Origin: Haliclystus octoradiatus
Lineage: Eukaryota > Cnidaria > Staurozoa > Stauromedusae > Haliclystidae
Length of the DNA stretch: 64,000 nt
Assembly (NCBI GenBank): GCA_916610825.1
Contig: OU744448.1
Span: 10,606,125 to 10,670,124 of the forward strand
Reading direction: 5' to 3'
A program made the translations under genes and the position numbers. Below the pieces are notes generated by a model. That model saw nothing but the letters and a program-made list of their open reading frames with translations. It ran no database searches and was not told where the DNA came from. Positions 13,313-24,700 of the stretch are shown here, one piece after another (position 1 is the first letter of the stretch; each line of letters begins with the position of its first letter).

Positions 13313-13550
13313 CTATGCAATAATCATCATGAAAATATATTCTACATAATAATAAATTTCATGCCATCTCTTAGACATATCTTTCATTTCGATCAACTGA
13401 GAAGTGGGAAAACCGAGAACGTCCACGGTCTGTTGTGAAAGTCTCGCTTTGACACACTCTGTGGCTACGGCCATTACCTGTTTAAGCGGCCACTCTTGAT
13501 CATCAATCACACCACCAAAACGATTATCTCTGCCTGTCTCCTATTTACGA
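13313..13550 (-). other. Unassigned coding-like fragment upstream of SERGEF
   Basis: A minus-strand open frame follows a possible acceptor (tcgtaaatag) near 13550. It contains ETGRDNRFGGV, IDDQEWPLKQVMAVATECVK, ARLSQQTVDVLGFPTSQLIE and MKDMSKRWHEI, and stops at 13313-13315. Its composition (charged, amphipathic, few low-complexity runs) is unlike the surrounding AT-rich shadow frames. I do not recognise the family. It could be a single exon of another gene, the remains of a transposon protein, or chance. It ends about 156 bp upstream of the SERGEF start codon, on the same strand. Confidence 0.35.
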
Positions 13551-15840
13551 ATACAAATTATCGACTTTCCGTGTAGATCCTTGGTTGATGTAGATATATC
13601 ACTGTTCTGTTTATTCCCAGCCTTGAAACTCACAAGTCTCGATAGAAATCAAAAACTACATGGGAGATGAGATATCCAGCTGTAAAAGGTCTTAAAAGAG
13701 TTGCCGAGTAGAGTTTCTGTCCCGGGTATCTATCTTCTCCTTCAATACAGTATACGATTGAGTATGTTATATGGATCATTTCACGTCTGTCGAGCTACTA
13801 CAACTGGTATTGCTAATTACCAGGCTAATTTTGCGTGAGCAAGTTTGTTGTCCACTGAGAAATTGTGGGTCAAAATTGTCATTTTGATACCAAATACCAA
13901 ATTTGAGAGCGGGGAAGCAATTGATAGCCACACCCATTTTCCATGTGTTCCCCAACAGACAGATCACAAACAAAAGCAATTTACATAATTATTCAGTAAT
14001 ATCAAAAATGCTGTTTCAAGTCTTGCGAACACATTGTTATCTTCTTGTGAAGAATCTTCAAATATTCCGATTGCAAAAAATGTTTACAAGCAATTAATAA
14101 TTATGTCTTTATATATTATTGCAAGGTATTCTATTGGTTAACTCTCCCTATATATGTATGTATCCAAGTTTACACTCAATATAATTAATTTATTATGACT
14201 ACTATTACAGCATTGTTGTAAACTTTATGCCTTAGATGTAGGTAAATTTATGCAATTTATGTATGCAATTTCGTGTATACGTTCATTAGCTACATGGCTC
14301 GGTTTATAAATGAATTCAAATTAAAATATTCCGATGAACGAATGTGTATTTCATTATTATGTAGGAATTATACGGTGTCGTGCGAAAACTCAAAACCGTC
14401 AAGTAAACAACATTTGTGCCAACTTTTCAATTCTAAAACATTGCCATACAAAATCAGATTGTCGTATGAAATGTTGTTCATCAGGGAATTAAAACCTAAT
14501 CTGAATAAACAATCTGACTCTATAAGGGCAAACCATTTTTAATATGTATATTCCCTTTATTTAAATTTTTATGATATTTTGTATAAATAGCTTATATGTA
14601 ACTTTATATTTTCTTAACTTGAAGCATATAATGTTGCCCTTTTACTAAAATGTTTCACAAGGTAGCTTTTTTAGAATATTTAGAAATTACGCCATAAATA
14701 CAGAAAACAGAAAATATCATTACAGTTTATAGCAGTTTATACAAGTTCACAGAGAACCATTCAATTTCAATTATTCTCCTCCGTGCAAAAGAGATTGTCT
14801 ATATTACGATAGCCTGCGCGCAGACCCAAATCTTTTTTTTATGATTAGTAGGGTCATAAAAATTCCTACTAATCATAAAAAAAAGATTTGGGTCTGCGCG
14901 CAGGCTAATATTACGAATGCTGTATTGATAAATCATTTTCTCGATAATTTGGAATACAAAATACCTATAGCCTTCATGTAGATCAAGTTCTTTCAAAATA
15001 TTCAACATACACGGTCCAAGTTGGATTTTTTTAAACTTTTAAATAATGAAAATTATGTAAAGTAGCTCAGAACGATAGTCATTGATAGCGGTTAATAGCT
15101 CAGCCTCAGAATGCAGTCACACGCCCATCTGAATTCCCTTATATATCAATTTGATAATTATGTTGCGCTATTTTCATTTCAGATATGTATATAGTATTAA
15201 AATGACAAAGTGCATTATATGATATATACGGGGATATATATAAGTACTTAATGGGTCTTAACTTCTACTTTAATAGTGCTCAATACCATAGAGGCAGCCA
15301 ATCATAATAATATTGCAGAAAATACTGTACTACAAAATCAAACATATCCTTAGCAAATATTAGTGTTTGATTTTTGCGTTCTCTTAAATGATTATATAAT
15401 TATGCTATGATGTATTCAATTATATAGCGCTGACTTTGTAAGGACACATGGGCTTGTTGTGAGATATAAAAACACTGTGATACGATCATCATATGCGCTT
15501 TGTCTACAGCTGCGTTTTCACATGGATCAAGTACTCATTTGGTATTTATAATTCTCATAATAACAATACCGCAATGCTGTGAAATTAATGAGATACAACA
15601 GCCTTACAAAGCCACATCAAAAAAATACTTAACTTTTTTACACGGTATTTCTAAAAAATGCATGAATAAATCAATAAAATAATAGAAATTCTACAAGAAA
15701 AAAGAAATAAAGATCATTATTAACTTGATACATATCAATGTATAATCAGCGCGGCATTTCTACTCAAACGGTACCTTTCATCAATTTTTAAAAGATTGGA
15801 GCTGAATTAATATTTAACACATTAATAATATGCAATAGCA
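13551..15840. other. AT-rich intergenic region
   Basis: Contains the foldback MITE at 14810-14907 and otherwise AT-rich sequence without recognisable exons. Open frames here have no domain-like content. Confidence 0.5.
14810..14907. mobile_element. 98-bp perfect foldback MITE with 9-bp target duplication
   Basis: Two 43-base arms, beginning TAGCCTGCGCGCAGACCC, are exact reverse complements around a 12-base loop. The element is bounded on each side by the identical 9-mer ATATTACGA (14801-14809 and 14908-14916). Clean ends plus a matching direct repeat indicate a recent DNA-transposon insertion. A 9-bp duplication suggests a Mutator-like mover, and if the true duplication is 8 bp, hAT is possible. 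No ORF. Confidence 0.92.
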
Positions 15841-15847
15841 TTTATAG

Positions 15848-15854
15848 TATAAAT
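15848..15854 (+). promoter_or_regulatory. Candidate TATA box of the neuropeptide gene
   Basis: TATAAAT lies about 30 bp before the start of a plausible 5' UTR exon that ends in a strong donor at 15926. The assignment is inferred from spacing only. Confidence 0.35.
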
Positions 15855-15878
15855 TTTAGCATCACGAGATAAACATAC

Positions 15879-15926
15879 CAGTCCATTAACATTCATCAAA
15901 CGAGTGAGAAGGTGATATTTCATAAG
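15879..15926 (+). other. Candidate non-coding first exon of the neuropeptide gene
   Basis: The sequence ending TTTCATAAG|gtaagtaagg is a near-perfect splice donor on the plus strand. The next matching plus-strand acceptor of good quality is ttctttttcag at 18060, just before the neuropeptide start codon. If joined, the 2.1-kb intron would contain the tRNA-Leu gene. There is no transcript evidence. Confidence 0.35.
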
Positions 15927-17800
15927 GTAAGTAAGGGTTAATGATCTAAAGTAATATATTAATTTCAAATCTTCTATACTAGCCTTTTTAATATATTACA
16001 TTTGCGATTAAATTTGCCACACTATCTTATATTATAATTCAACTATTTTTATCAATTTTTGATTTACATAATTTTTGTAACTTTGCATTGCAATCAAACA
16101 TATATAGATATATATTTTTTGCATTGCTCGCTACTTCGGCAGTTTGAGCACTCTGGTATGGCACAGATGATTTTTCCTATGGCAAATTTTTAGCCACATT
16201 TACTAGCCTATCTTGACCTATATAGCTATCTATAACAGGCGAAGTCAGCCCCTAATTGTTTCTGAGAAGTAATAATGATTGCTAATGGCCAGAAACAAAT
16301 GCTTGTTTGCTGCTAAATTTTACTTATACAGTTCCAACTTATATAAATTAGATTTAGATTATAGTCCTTTTTTCATATATAGGTAAAGAATGTGTCTTTC
16401 TTGATCTTCTCTTTATTAATATTTACGCTCTGCTATTCACTAGCATTGAGCATTATCCAATTGCCAATATTAAGTTTTCAATTTTTTTTTAGTATTATTA
16501 CTATACAATATAATATATATTTATATAATCGTATTATATATACTTAATTAAATTACAACTAATTACAACTGTCTATTATACATTTTGAAAACATAAAATA
16601 AGTAAATAAAGCTAATGAAATAAATGAATGAAAAATATATATATAAATTGAGGAATCAAAGACTACATATTTTGTTACTGTGACAAAGCAAAAACTGTCT
16701 TTGACTCCTCTATTTTTATTTACAGTTCTGTCGACAGACATTGAGCACTGTTTTATTGCTATTAGATAATATTTATTATTAGTATTTACGCTCTGTCAAT
16801 CATTGGTACTGAGCACTATAATCTGCTGATAGACAACTATATGTTAATATTATCATTATTACAAAATATACATATATTTATTACTATATTATCCTTACTC
16901 TAAGATGGTAAATATGATTTTGCCTGCATGTGATTGAAAATTGAAATATACTGTTGATAAAATATATTTGATATTACTTTGGAGGTTGGCAAGCTTAGTG
17001 ACATGGAAATGATGGCTTTGTTACTAGCCAGTAACTATGCCAGCGCCTCTATACGACATGAATACATGATCAACCTAGCACTTGGTGATAGACTGTAGAT
17101 AACGAAGAAATAGATTTACATATAATTATTAATTATGTTAGTTCTGAACTATATGCAGTAGAACAATGATTGATTGATAGGAATATGCATGGGTCCGCTC
17201 TAATAGTATTCATTGGTGTGTCTAAATTTCTAAGTGGTAGTTAAGTGATTTTTACCATATATCAAGATCCACACTCAATAAATGAGACTTGTAATTGCAT
17301 GGAGCATGGTTATTTCTGATGAAGAATTGAAGCCAATAGTATAAAAAATATCAATCAAAAATATCAAATTTTTTGAGCAATCTAGAGGTACAGTGTCGAT
17401 CGCCTATCATATGATTGAAAATCAATTTTAGTTATTTCACGGATGTATAAGCTGTATATTATGTGTAGCCATTGACTCTATCTATTTATCCACCGTTCTG
17501 TCATTTACTGACATTGAGCACTATAACACTGCGATTGGATCAACAGTCAAGTAGTCATTAAGCTGTATATTATATAACTTCAAAACTCAATTCAAGCGTA
17601 TTCTTCTGCATGGACGTCAGTGAAGCATCTGGAATAATAAATCATATTTTTATAATAAAACAATTTCCATAAGTACGGCACGGTACCATTAGAAGGCATA
17701 AGTTCAAACAATTATTCCCTGCATTTTATTATTCTTATTATTATTGGCGTAAACTGAGACCCCGAAAAGATCTTATCAAAATGAGCACAGACTCATTCTA
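15927..17800. other. AT-rich region with dispersed CTGTCA...GACATTGAGCACTATA motif copies
   Basis: No exons were recognised. Four related copies of a roughly 45-bp motif occur near 16421, 16711, 16778 and 17485, all in the same orientation. One copy (16711) follows a short inverted repeat, GAGGAATCAAAGAC with GTCTTTGACTCCTC (about 16649-16710). A fifth copy follows the foldback element at 57691-57898. Confidence 0.5.
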
Positions 17801-17882
17801 GGCAGGATGGCCGAGCGGTCTAAGGCGCTGGTTTAAGGCACCAGTCACTTCGGTGGCGCGGGTTCGAATCCCGCTTCTGTCA
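17801..17882 (+). tRNA. tRNA-Leu (anticodon AAG)
   Basis: A complete type II tRNA cloverleaf: acceptor GGCAGGA pairs with TTCTGTC, then discriminator A. The box A region is TGGCCGAGCGG, and the anticodon stem CTGGT/ACCAG encloses loop TTAAGGC with anticodon AAG. There is a long variable arm with a CACTTCGGTG hairpin, and T-arm box B GGTTCGAATCC. A TTTT pol III terminator follows at 17884. The CCA is not encoded, as in eukaryotes. It is very close to animal tRNA-Leu(AAG), has no intron and appears functional. Confidence 0.97.
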
Positions 17883-18081
17883 ATTTTATATTTTCAAGAA
17901 CTTTATAGCATACTGAGACGAGACAAGCAATTTGACCAGATTTCAGATGCCAAGCAAGATATTACAATAGAACCACATTTGATAAATAAATAATACACAT
18001 TTGGAGATTCTATCTGCAAATCAATCATATTCTATATTGAATATATCCTTCTTTTTCAGTTTCATTCAAATATATCTCAAA

Positions 18082-18450
18082 ATGATGACAGGAAAATTAA
18101 TTACTATCTCAATTGTAGCAGTTGCCATGTTACAATTTAGTAACATGTGCTATGCACGAGCAGTGATAGATACAAAATCTAATGTTAATGATGAAGTTAC
18201 CCACCGCTTATTTCATTTATTGAATAACCAATTGAAAAATGAAGATTTAACAACATTTGATGACGAAAAAGAAACAGAAAGAATGGGACAAGCATTACTA
18301 GATTTTATCTTAAAAGAGGCTAATTCAAAACGAGACATCACTATGGATGATTATTTTCAAAGGAGGTTTGGACGAAAACGAGAAAATGAAATTGAAGAAC
18401 CGAAAGTTAATTTCGAGGCTGACGAAATGAGACGAGAATTTAGAAATTGA
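18082..18450 (+). CDS. Amidated RF-type neuropeptide precursor (122 aa)
   Basis: One coding exon preceded by an acceptor (ttctttttcag, 18060). The first of two adjacent Met codons is taken as the start. Residues 1-25 are a signal peptide (hydrophobic core LITISIVAVAMLQF, likely cut after CYA). A helical spacer at 38-82 leads to Lys83-Arg84, then the peptide at 85-96 (DITMDDYFQRRF), Gly97 as amide donor and Arg-Lys-Arg 98-100, followed by an acidic C-terminal piece (101-122). This predicts one amidated 12-mer secreted from neuroendocrine cells. Tyr91 after Asp-Asp is a good sulfation context, and DDYxxxRF-amide aligns without gaps to insect sulfakinin DDYGHMRF-amide. RF-amide identity is visible; the CCK/sulfakinin link is inference. 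An internal Arg-Arg at 94-95 could also be cut. No second peptide copy is seen. Confidence 0.82.
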   Translation: MMTGKLITISIVAVAMLQFSNMCYARAVIDTKSNVNDEVTHRLFHLLNNQLKNEDLTTFDDEKETERMGQALLDFILKEANSKRDITMDDYFQRRFGRKRENEIEEPKVNFEADEMRREFRN

Positions 18451-18610
18451 ATTCAAAATATATCATTTGTTTTAGATTAAGGCATTATTGCATACAAATA
18501 TATATATATATATATAAAGAATTAATATTTATGAAGTTCTTACAAAGTTATGCATGTTTATGTAAGCTTTATGGTCATAATGAATTATCTATATCTCATG
18601 TAAATTTAAA

Positions 18611-18616
18611 AATAAA
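18611..18616 (+). terminator. AATAAA polyadenylation signal of the neuropeptide gene
   Basis: The first AATAAA after the stop codon, 160 bp downstream, and before the convergent AASDHPPT stop at 18715. Confidence 0.5.
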
Positions 18617-18714
18617 TTGAATTAATAATTCCTTATATAACATCAAATAACAATGTATGTATGACGCGTGTAAAATGTATTTGCATTACATCTATCTATT
18701 ATCATATTCTTATA

Positions 18715-21700
18715 CTATATATCCACTCTTTCTCCTTTTTTTCTAAATCTTTCCCAGTCATCATGATCTTTAGTATTGATATTATTACCAATTGTTACAG
18801 AATGTTTCATTAAATCTTTAAATTTCAATTGTTGAAAGAACCGTTGATTTTCCGGCGGTAAACTGAAAACAACAACAAAATGAGATTTTAAAGCAGAAGA
18901 CGAGAAATTGTTTTATTAAAGTAGTGAAATATATGAATGAAATGACATAGAGTAAGTATGACTAATGCTAATAAATACTAAAACTATAATTATAAAACAC
19001 TAGCAATGTCTTACACCCGCGTTGCTGGGTAAATTTTGGCTGAATTAAAACTACATTAGGCGTTGTCAACGCGAAGCAACGTAGCATGGTAGCATGACGA
19101 TCACGAAAACACAAACAAAATCAATGCGCGGAATGGGAATATCTTTCCTTTTGCAAGAACAATGGAAAATTGGAGAAAACACGTTAGTCTATTTGCAATT
19201 ATCTATTAGATGATATGCTATTTGATTCATTTGCTTTTAAAATGGCTGGGAAAATCGCCAAAACCACTGCAATCACACACAAAGACATTCGCATTTAGAA
19301 CTATAGGACATTTCATAGTACAGTGTAACCATAGTGATACCAACTCAAGTCCAAATTGCCAACAATTCTCATTGCAATTATCCGAATGTACACTTACCAG
19401 AAATACTTCAAAAAAGATTTGATCACGAAATTATTTAAAATTGTACGCGTTATTGCAATCATGTTGGTTTATTTGTCTTAAGTGGCTAATAAAGTGAAGA
19501 TAATCTTCCACCTACATTGAATTATATTTAGATGGTGTAACCACGGTCGTAAATTCAGGGGTTTTGGGGTGTGACACCCCCCAAAAAAGTTTTAGTTAAA
19601 TTTCGGGCAATTCTGAGACAAAAGATTGCAAATATCGGGCAATTTGGAAGTACATATTACAGTACTGAAGCTCCCAAATATTCAAATGCCACACATTTTT
19701 CATCAGGCAAAATGCCCATTTCGTCGGGCAAAAATTATGGCCGTGAGTATAACTAACTGAATAAGTTCACTGTCCGATGATTGCCTAATGCGTGGAAATC
19801 TAAGTAACAGAACAAAAATATGTAGTCTTTGACTGCATGCACAGTACAATTATTATCATTTACAGCGCTGTCAATTAACACTGTCATTGATTGGTGTTTT
19901 AATGCAACTAGATACTATCGAATATATAATTAATCTTAAAGTTTCAAAATCAAGTTGCAGATTACTGGGAATTGCATTTATAATAGCTGCACTGAAACGA
20001 CTTTCATTTGACCGATTTGAACTTACGTAATTGCACACTGTCCAATGTACAATGTAAAATGACAGTGGCGTACACTGTCATTTATAATACGGAAGCAGAT
20101 ACGTAGGCTATACAGTATAGACATATTTAAAGGCTCTAATACTTTATTCGTTTGCACGGGATTTTCCTTTTCGGCTCACGAACATACGCGGCTATGCATT
20201 TATATGAAATTCTTACTTGTCGACAGATGTTTGATTTTCTTGATTCGGAAATGAAGCAACAGCTACAATATGCTACAGATAAAAATAAAGAATAAAGATA
20301 ATCGTAATAACTGATAAAATGTAGTCATTCGTTCTATTTTTGATTAACTCAAGGCTTCATCTGTGCGATGACTATTCAAGATAAATTTTATAAGTCAAAC
20401 TTTCAAAATATTACAGCATCCAAAAAGCTTTTTCACATGACGTTGTTTTTGTATAATTCAAAAGAGAGCACAATACATATCTTGATCGTAAACATCACAA
20501 AACAGTCATCAATTTCATTATTTTGTCACAACGTTATGGATGATGTTTTTAACTGGTATGATGATATTCTATAACTGAGTCAATTAGAAATTTAAAAAGA
20601 AAAACGATGTCATATTATTAATTTTATTTATTTATTTATTGACGTACAACATTTTGTAATCATTATACGTGAATTGTGGGAAAGATAAGAGTGATATCGA
20701 ATATCGCGAATACTTCCTAATTCGTAATGGAACAAAAATCTCAGAGGGAGAAAACAGGGAGAACATACTATGTTTTCGAATTGGCAAATTAATTAGAAAA
20801 TGATATAATAACTTGAATACGTTTCTAAATTCAATTAATAAATTTAAGATATTGTTAGAGATTCTCACCGAAGGGTCATTTATAATACTTTCTTCAAATT
20901 TCCACGTTGATTTCTCATTGTTTAAAAGTAGCTCAGTGTCACAAGTAACAACCTGAAATAATCAATTATAAGAGAAAGTGTTCAAATCATTTTCATATAT
21001 AATAAATGTCAGTTAATGGGTAATGAAGTCAAGAAATCTTCAATTTCAAATCGTGAATATGATAACCCGCAGAAGGCTCCGCGTACCATTCATATATCTA
21101 GATGACAGGGGTTCTATAAAATGGAGGATGACGTGACTGTAGGTCTCAGAAGGCTAGCACAAAATGAAAGGAAAGAAAGATTAATATAAACGCAACCAAT
21201 TTATTGCAAAGAAATTTAGAACCAAAGTTTGGATTCCAAGAAAGATAATATTTTCATAGGTCCATACTAGAGAATTATACACCCGCACCATTCTTCTATT
21301 TCTAGATGAGTGGCTTATTTGCTTATAGAGTAATGATCGTAAATTCCCTCACTGTAATGATCGTAAATTCCCTCACTGTTCTCGGTCATCACACTGCAGT
21401 TCCATTCGAACAAACTTTATATGGCAGCCATGTCTTAATTGTCAATAGAATAGGCAGTAGAATGCAATTCCCTCTAGACCAATCATCCACCATCACAGGA
21501 TGATCACACATAGTAGCTTTGTCTTGGTTGCTATGCGAATAAAATATCCACGTGCAATAATTGGAGCAATTACAACCAATGTAAAAAAAAGCCGTAAGTC
21601 AGAGATTTTTCTTGCAAAGAAGCCGAAATGTAAGTGCCGGGGTAAAATTTCTCAAGAATTACAGTATAAAATGACACGAGGATTGTAAAGACATAGAACT

Positions 21701-24700
21701 ATAGAAATTCAAACCTTGGATGAGAGACTTCTAGTTATTGGAGTGAAATTAGCATAATTGGACATGTTTAAATCTAGTCCAATTCCCAATGCCTTTATGT
21801 AGCTTTCTTTCAAGCACTAAACAAAAAAAAATCATCAATAAAATTATAGGAAAGGACATAGTAACGGTAGCCAGGTCTTGTGCGCAGTCAAATGCGCAGT
21901 CAAATGCGCAGTCAAATGCGCATGCAAAATTGAAAGTTTTATTTACACATTTCGAAGACAGAAATGCGTTCTTCGCATGCGTATTTGACTACTGGGACTC
22001 TATCCACGTCCTAAAATTATACATTTCTTATAGTAATCACAATAAAGAGTGTTATGTAAAGCAATCTCAATATTTATTACACTTGGGTATAAAGAGATAC
22101 GAAGGTTGTACCGACATTATATGCGAAAAAATTATATTCATTTCCGTAAAACATATCTGTCGATCTTGAGTAAATTGGTGGCAAACTTTAATACTTTATA
22201 CAGCACAAATTTCATTGATTTCATAAATTTTGTCCATTTTTAATGGATTTTCATGAAGTTAATGAACTGTTTATCGATATTTATAAAGTTCATGAACTGC
22301 TATTAATGGATTTTCATGAAGTTTACGAACTGCTCATAGATGTTTATGAAGTTCATGAACTGTTCATGGATATTTATAAACTTCGTGAGCTGTTCATGGA
22401 CTTTCATCAAGTTCACAAGCTGTTCAGAGATTTGTTCATATATGTTCGTAACGTTCATGAGATAGATTTGAGATGAAGTTCATGAATTGCTTATAGATTT
22501 TCATAAGGTTCATAACTGTTAATGAATTTTTATAATAATGTTCATGAACTTTTAACGGATTTCCATGAAGTTTATAAACTGCTCATAGATGTTCATAAAG
22601 TTCACGAGATATTAATGGATTTTCATAAAGTTTATGAAATGCTCATGGATTTTCATAAAGCTTGTCAACTTAAAATGGATTTTCCAAAAAGGTCATGAAC
22701 TGTGAATGAACTTTCATAAAGGTCACAACCTGATAATGGATTTTTATAAAGTTCATGAACTGTTAATGGATTTCCATTAAGTTTATGAACTGTTAATAGA
22801 TGTTCATGAAGTTCATATACTGTTCATGGATATTTATAAACTTCATGTTCATGGACTTTCATCAAGTTCACGAGCTGTTCAGAGATTTGTTCATATATGT
22901 TCGTAACGTTCATGAACTGCTAAAGCCTATGACAGAAATAGATTTGAGATGAAGTTCATGAATTGCTTATAGATTTTCATAAGGTTCATAACTGTTAATA
23001 AATTTTTATAATAATGTTCATGAACTTTTAACGGATTTTCATGAAGTTTGTAAACTGCTCATAGATGCCATAAAGTTCATGAGATTTTAATGGATTTTCA
23101 TAAAGTTCATGAACTGTTTATTGGTATTTATAAATTTTGATAGATTTGAACTGAACATAGATTTTCATCAAGTTCATAAACTGTTCATGGATTTTTATCA
23201 AGCTCATGAACTGTGGATGGATTTTGATAAAGTTTATAAAGTTAATGAACTGCTGATGGATTTTCAAGAAGTTTATGAAATGCTCATGGATTTTGATAAA
23301 GCTTGTCAACTTAAAATGGATTTTCCAAAAAGGTCATGAACTGTGAATGAATTTTCATAAAGGTCACAACCTGATAATGGATTTTTATAAAGTTCATGAA
23401 CTGTTAATGGATTTCCATTAAGTTCATGAACTGTTAATGGATTTTCATAAAGTTTATGAACTCCTCATAGATGTTCATAAAGTTCATGAACTTTTAATGG
23501 ATTTTCATAAAGCTTGTCAACTTAAAAATGGATTTTCCAAAAAGGTCATGAACTGTGAATGAATTTTCATATAGGTCAAAACCTGATGATGGATGTTTAT
23601 AAAGTTCATGAACTGTTAATGGATTTCCATCAAGTTCATGAACTGTTAATGGATTTTCATAAATTTATGAACTCCTCATAGATGTTCATAAAGTTCATGA
23701 ACTTTTAATGGATTTTCATAAAGTTCATGAAATGCTCATAGATGTTCATAAAGTTCATGAACTGTTTATGAATCGTTTATGAACCATTCATGAGGTTGAT
23801 ACTGGTCACACTTTACACCACTTATAAGAATTAAACAATAATCAGGCATCATTCCTTATTAACTTCAAAACGCCACTCCTTTGAGAGTGATAAAAGCACA
23901 TTTTATAGGGTGGTATTGTTTGACTTAATTTATACGTATTTGTACAGGAACATTGGAAAACTCACCCAAAGTCTATAAAACGCCTTCAGCCTCTTATTAT
24001 CTTCTTGAAATGAATGTATATAGTACCATTCATCGTTACAAAACTGCCTCCTCATCAAATTAAAGTATTCTGGTAATGATGTATTTACTAGAATCACAAA
24101 ATCATAATGATAAGATTGTAACTCAAGTGTGAAAGTTGTGATCAAAAGGATTGGAGGATATAATATTAAAATAAAGAACTTTATCACTGTAGTGCTACCA
24201 AAATAACCTCTTGTGGAAAATGCAGAACATTTTAATTTCTAGTCATAACTGACAAATTCACTGGCTAGTCAATTGTGGTAATTTGCGGCAATTGTGTTGA
24301 CAATGATGCTTTTCTCAATGTGTTTCTGGGTTAGATATCAACAAGGGGAGGTTCCTGTCCGCCTTACAACCGGTGCACCTAGATTCAGTAGCCTCAAGTT
24401 TTCAACATTCTGTACTGAATGGGCTATCCACCATGATCTATAATCTCCATACCATCATGTTGAAATGGATATGCCGAGGCAGCTATCAAGACCATGAAAA
24501 GAATTGCTGACTAAGTCACCTCAAATGAAAATACCCACAATTCATATTTCCACAAAGCAATCATTGAGTATCGAAACACTGCAAGAAATAATGGACTAAG
24601 CCATGCACAAAGACTGTTTCGAAAACCGGTCAAGAGCTCCAATAAAACTGACAAAAATGGGACAGAGTTGCTGATATCATGTCTCAAGATCCCACAGAAA

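Noticed and set aside
14273-14542. 89-codon plus-strand frame in intergenic DNA
   Set aside because: Composition follows the local AT-rich DNA, and no domain, signal peptide or exon borders support it.
18001-18081. Upstream extension of the neuropeptide frame beginning at a TTG
   Set aside because: Animal genes do not normally start at TTG. A good splice acceptor at 18060 lies inside the extension, and a proper signal peptide begins at the ATG at 18082.
22243-23339. Open frames of 63-77 codons (MDFHEVNELF...)
   Set aside because: They are direct readings of the TTCATGAA satellite, occur on both strands, and vary with repeat phase.
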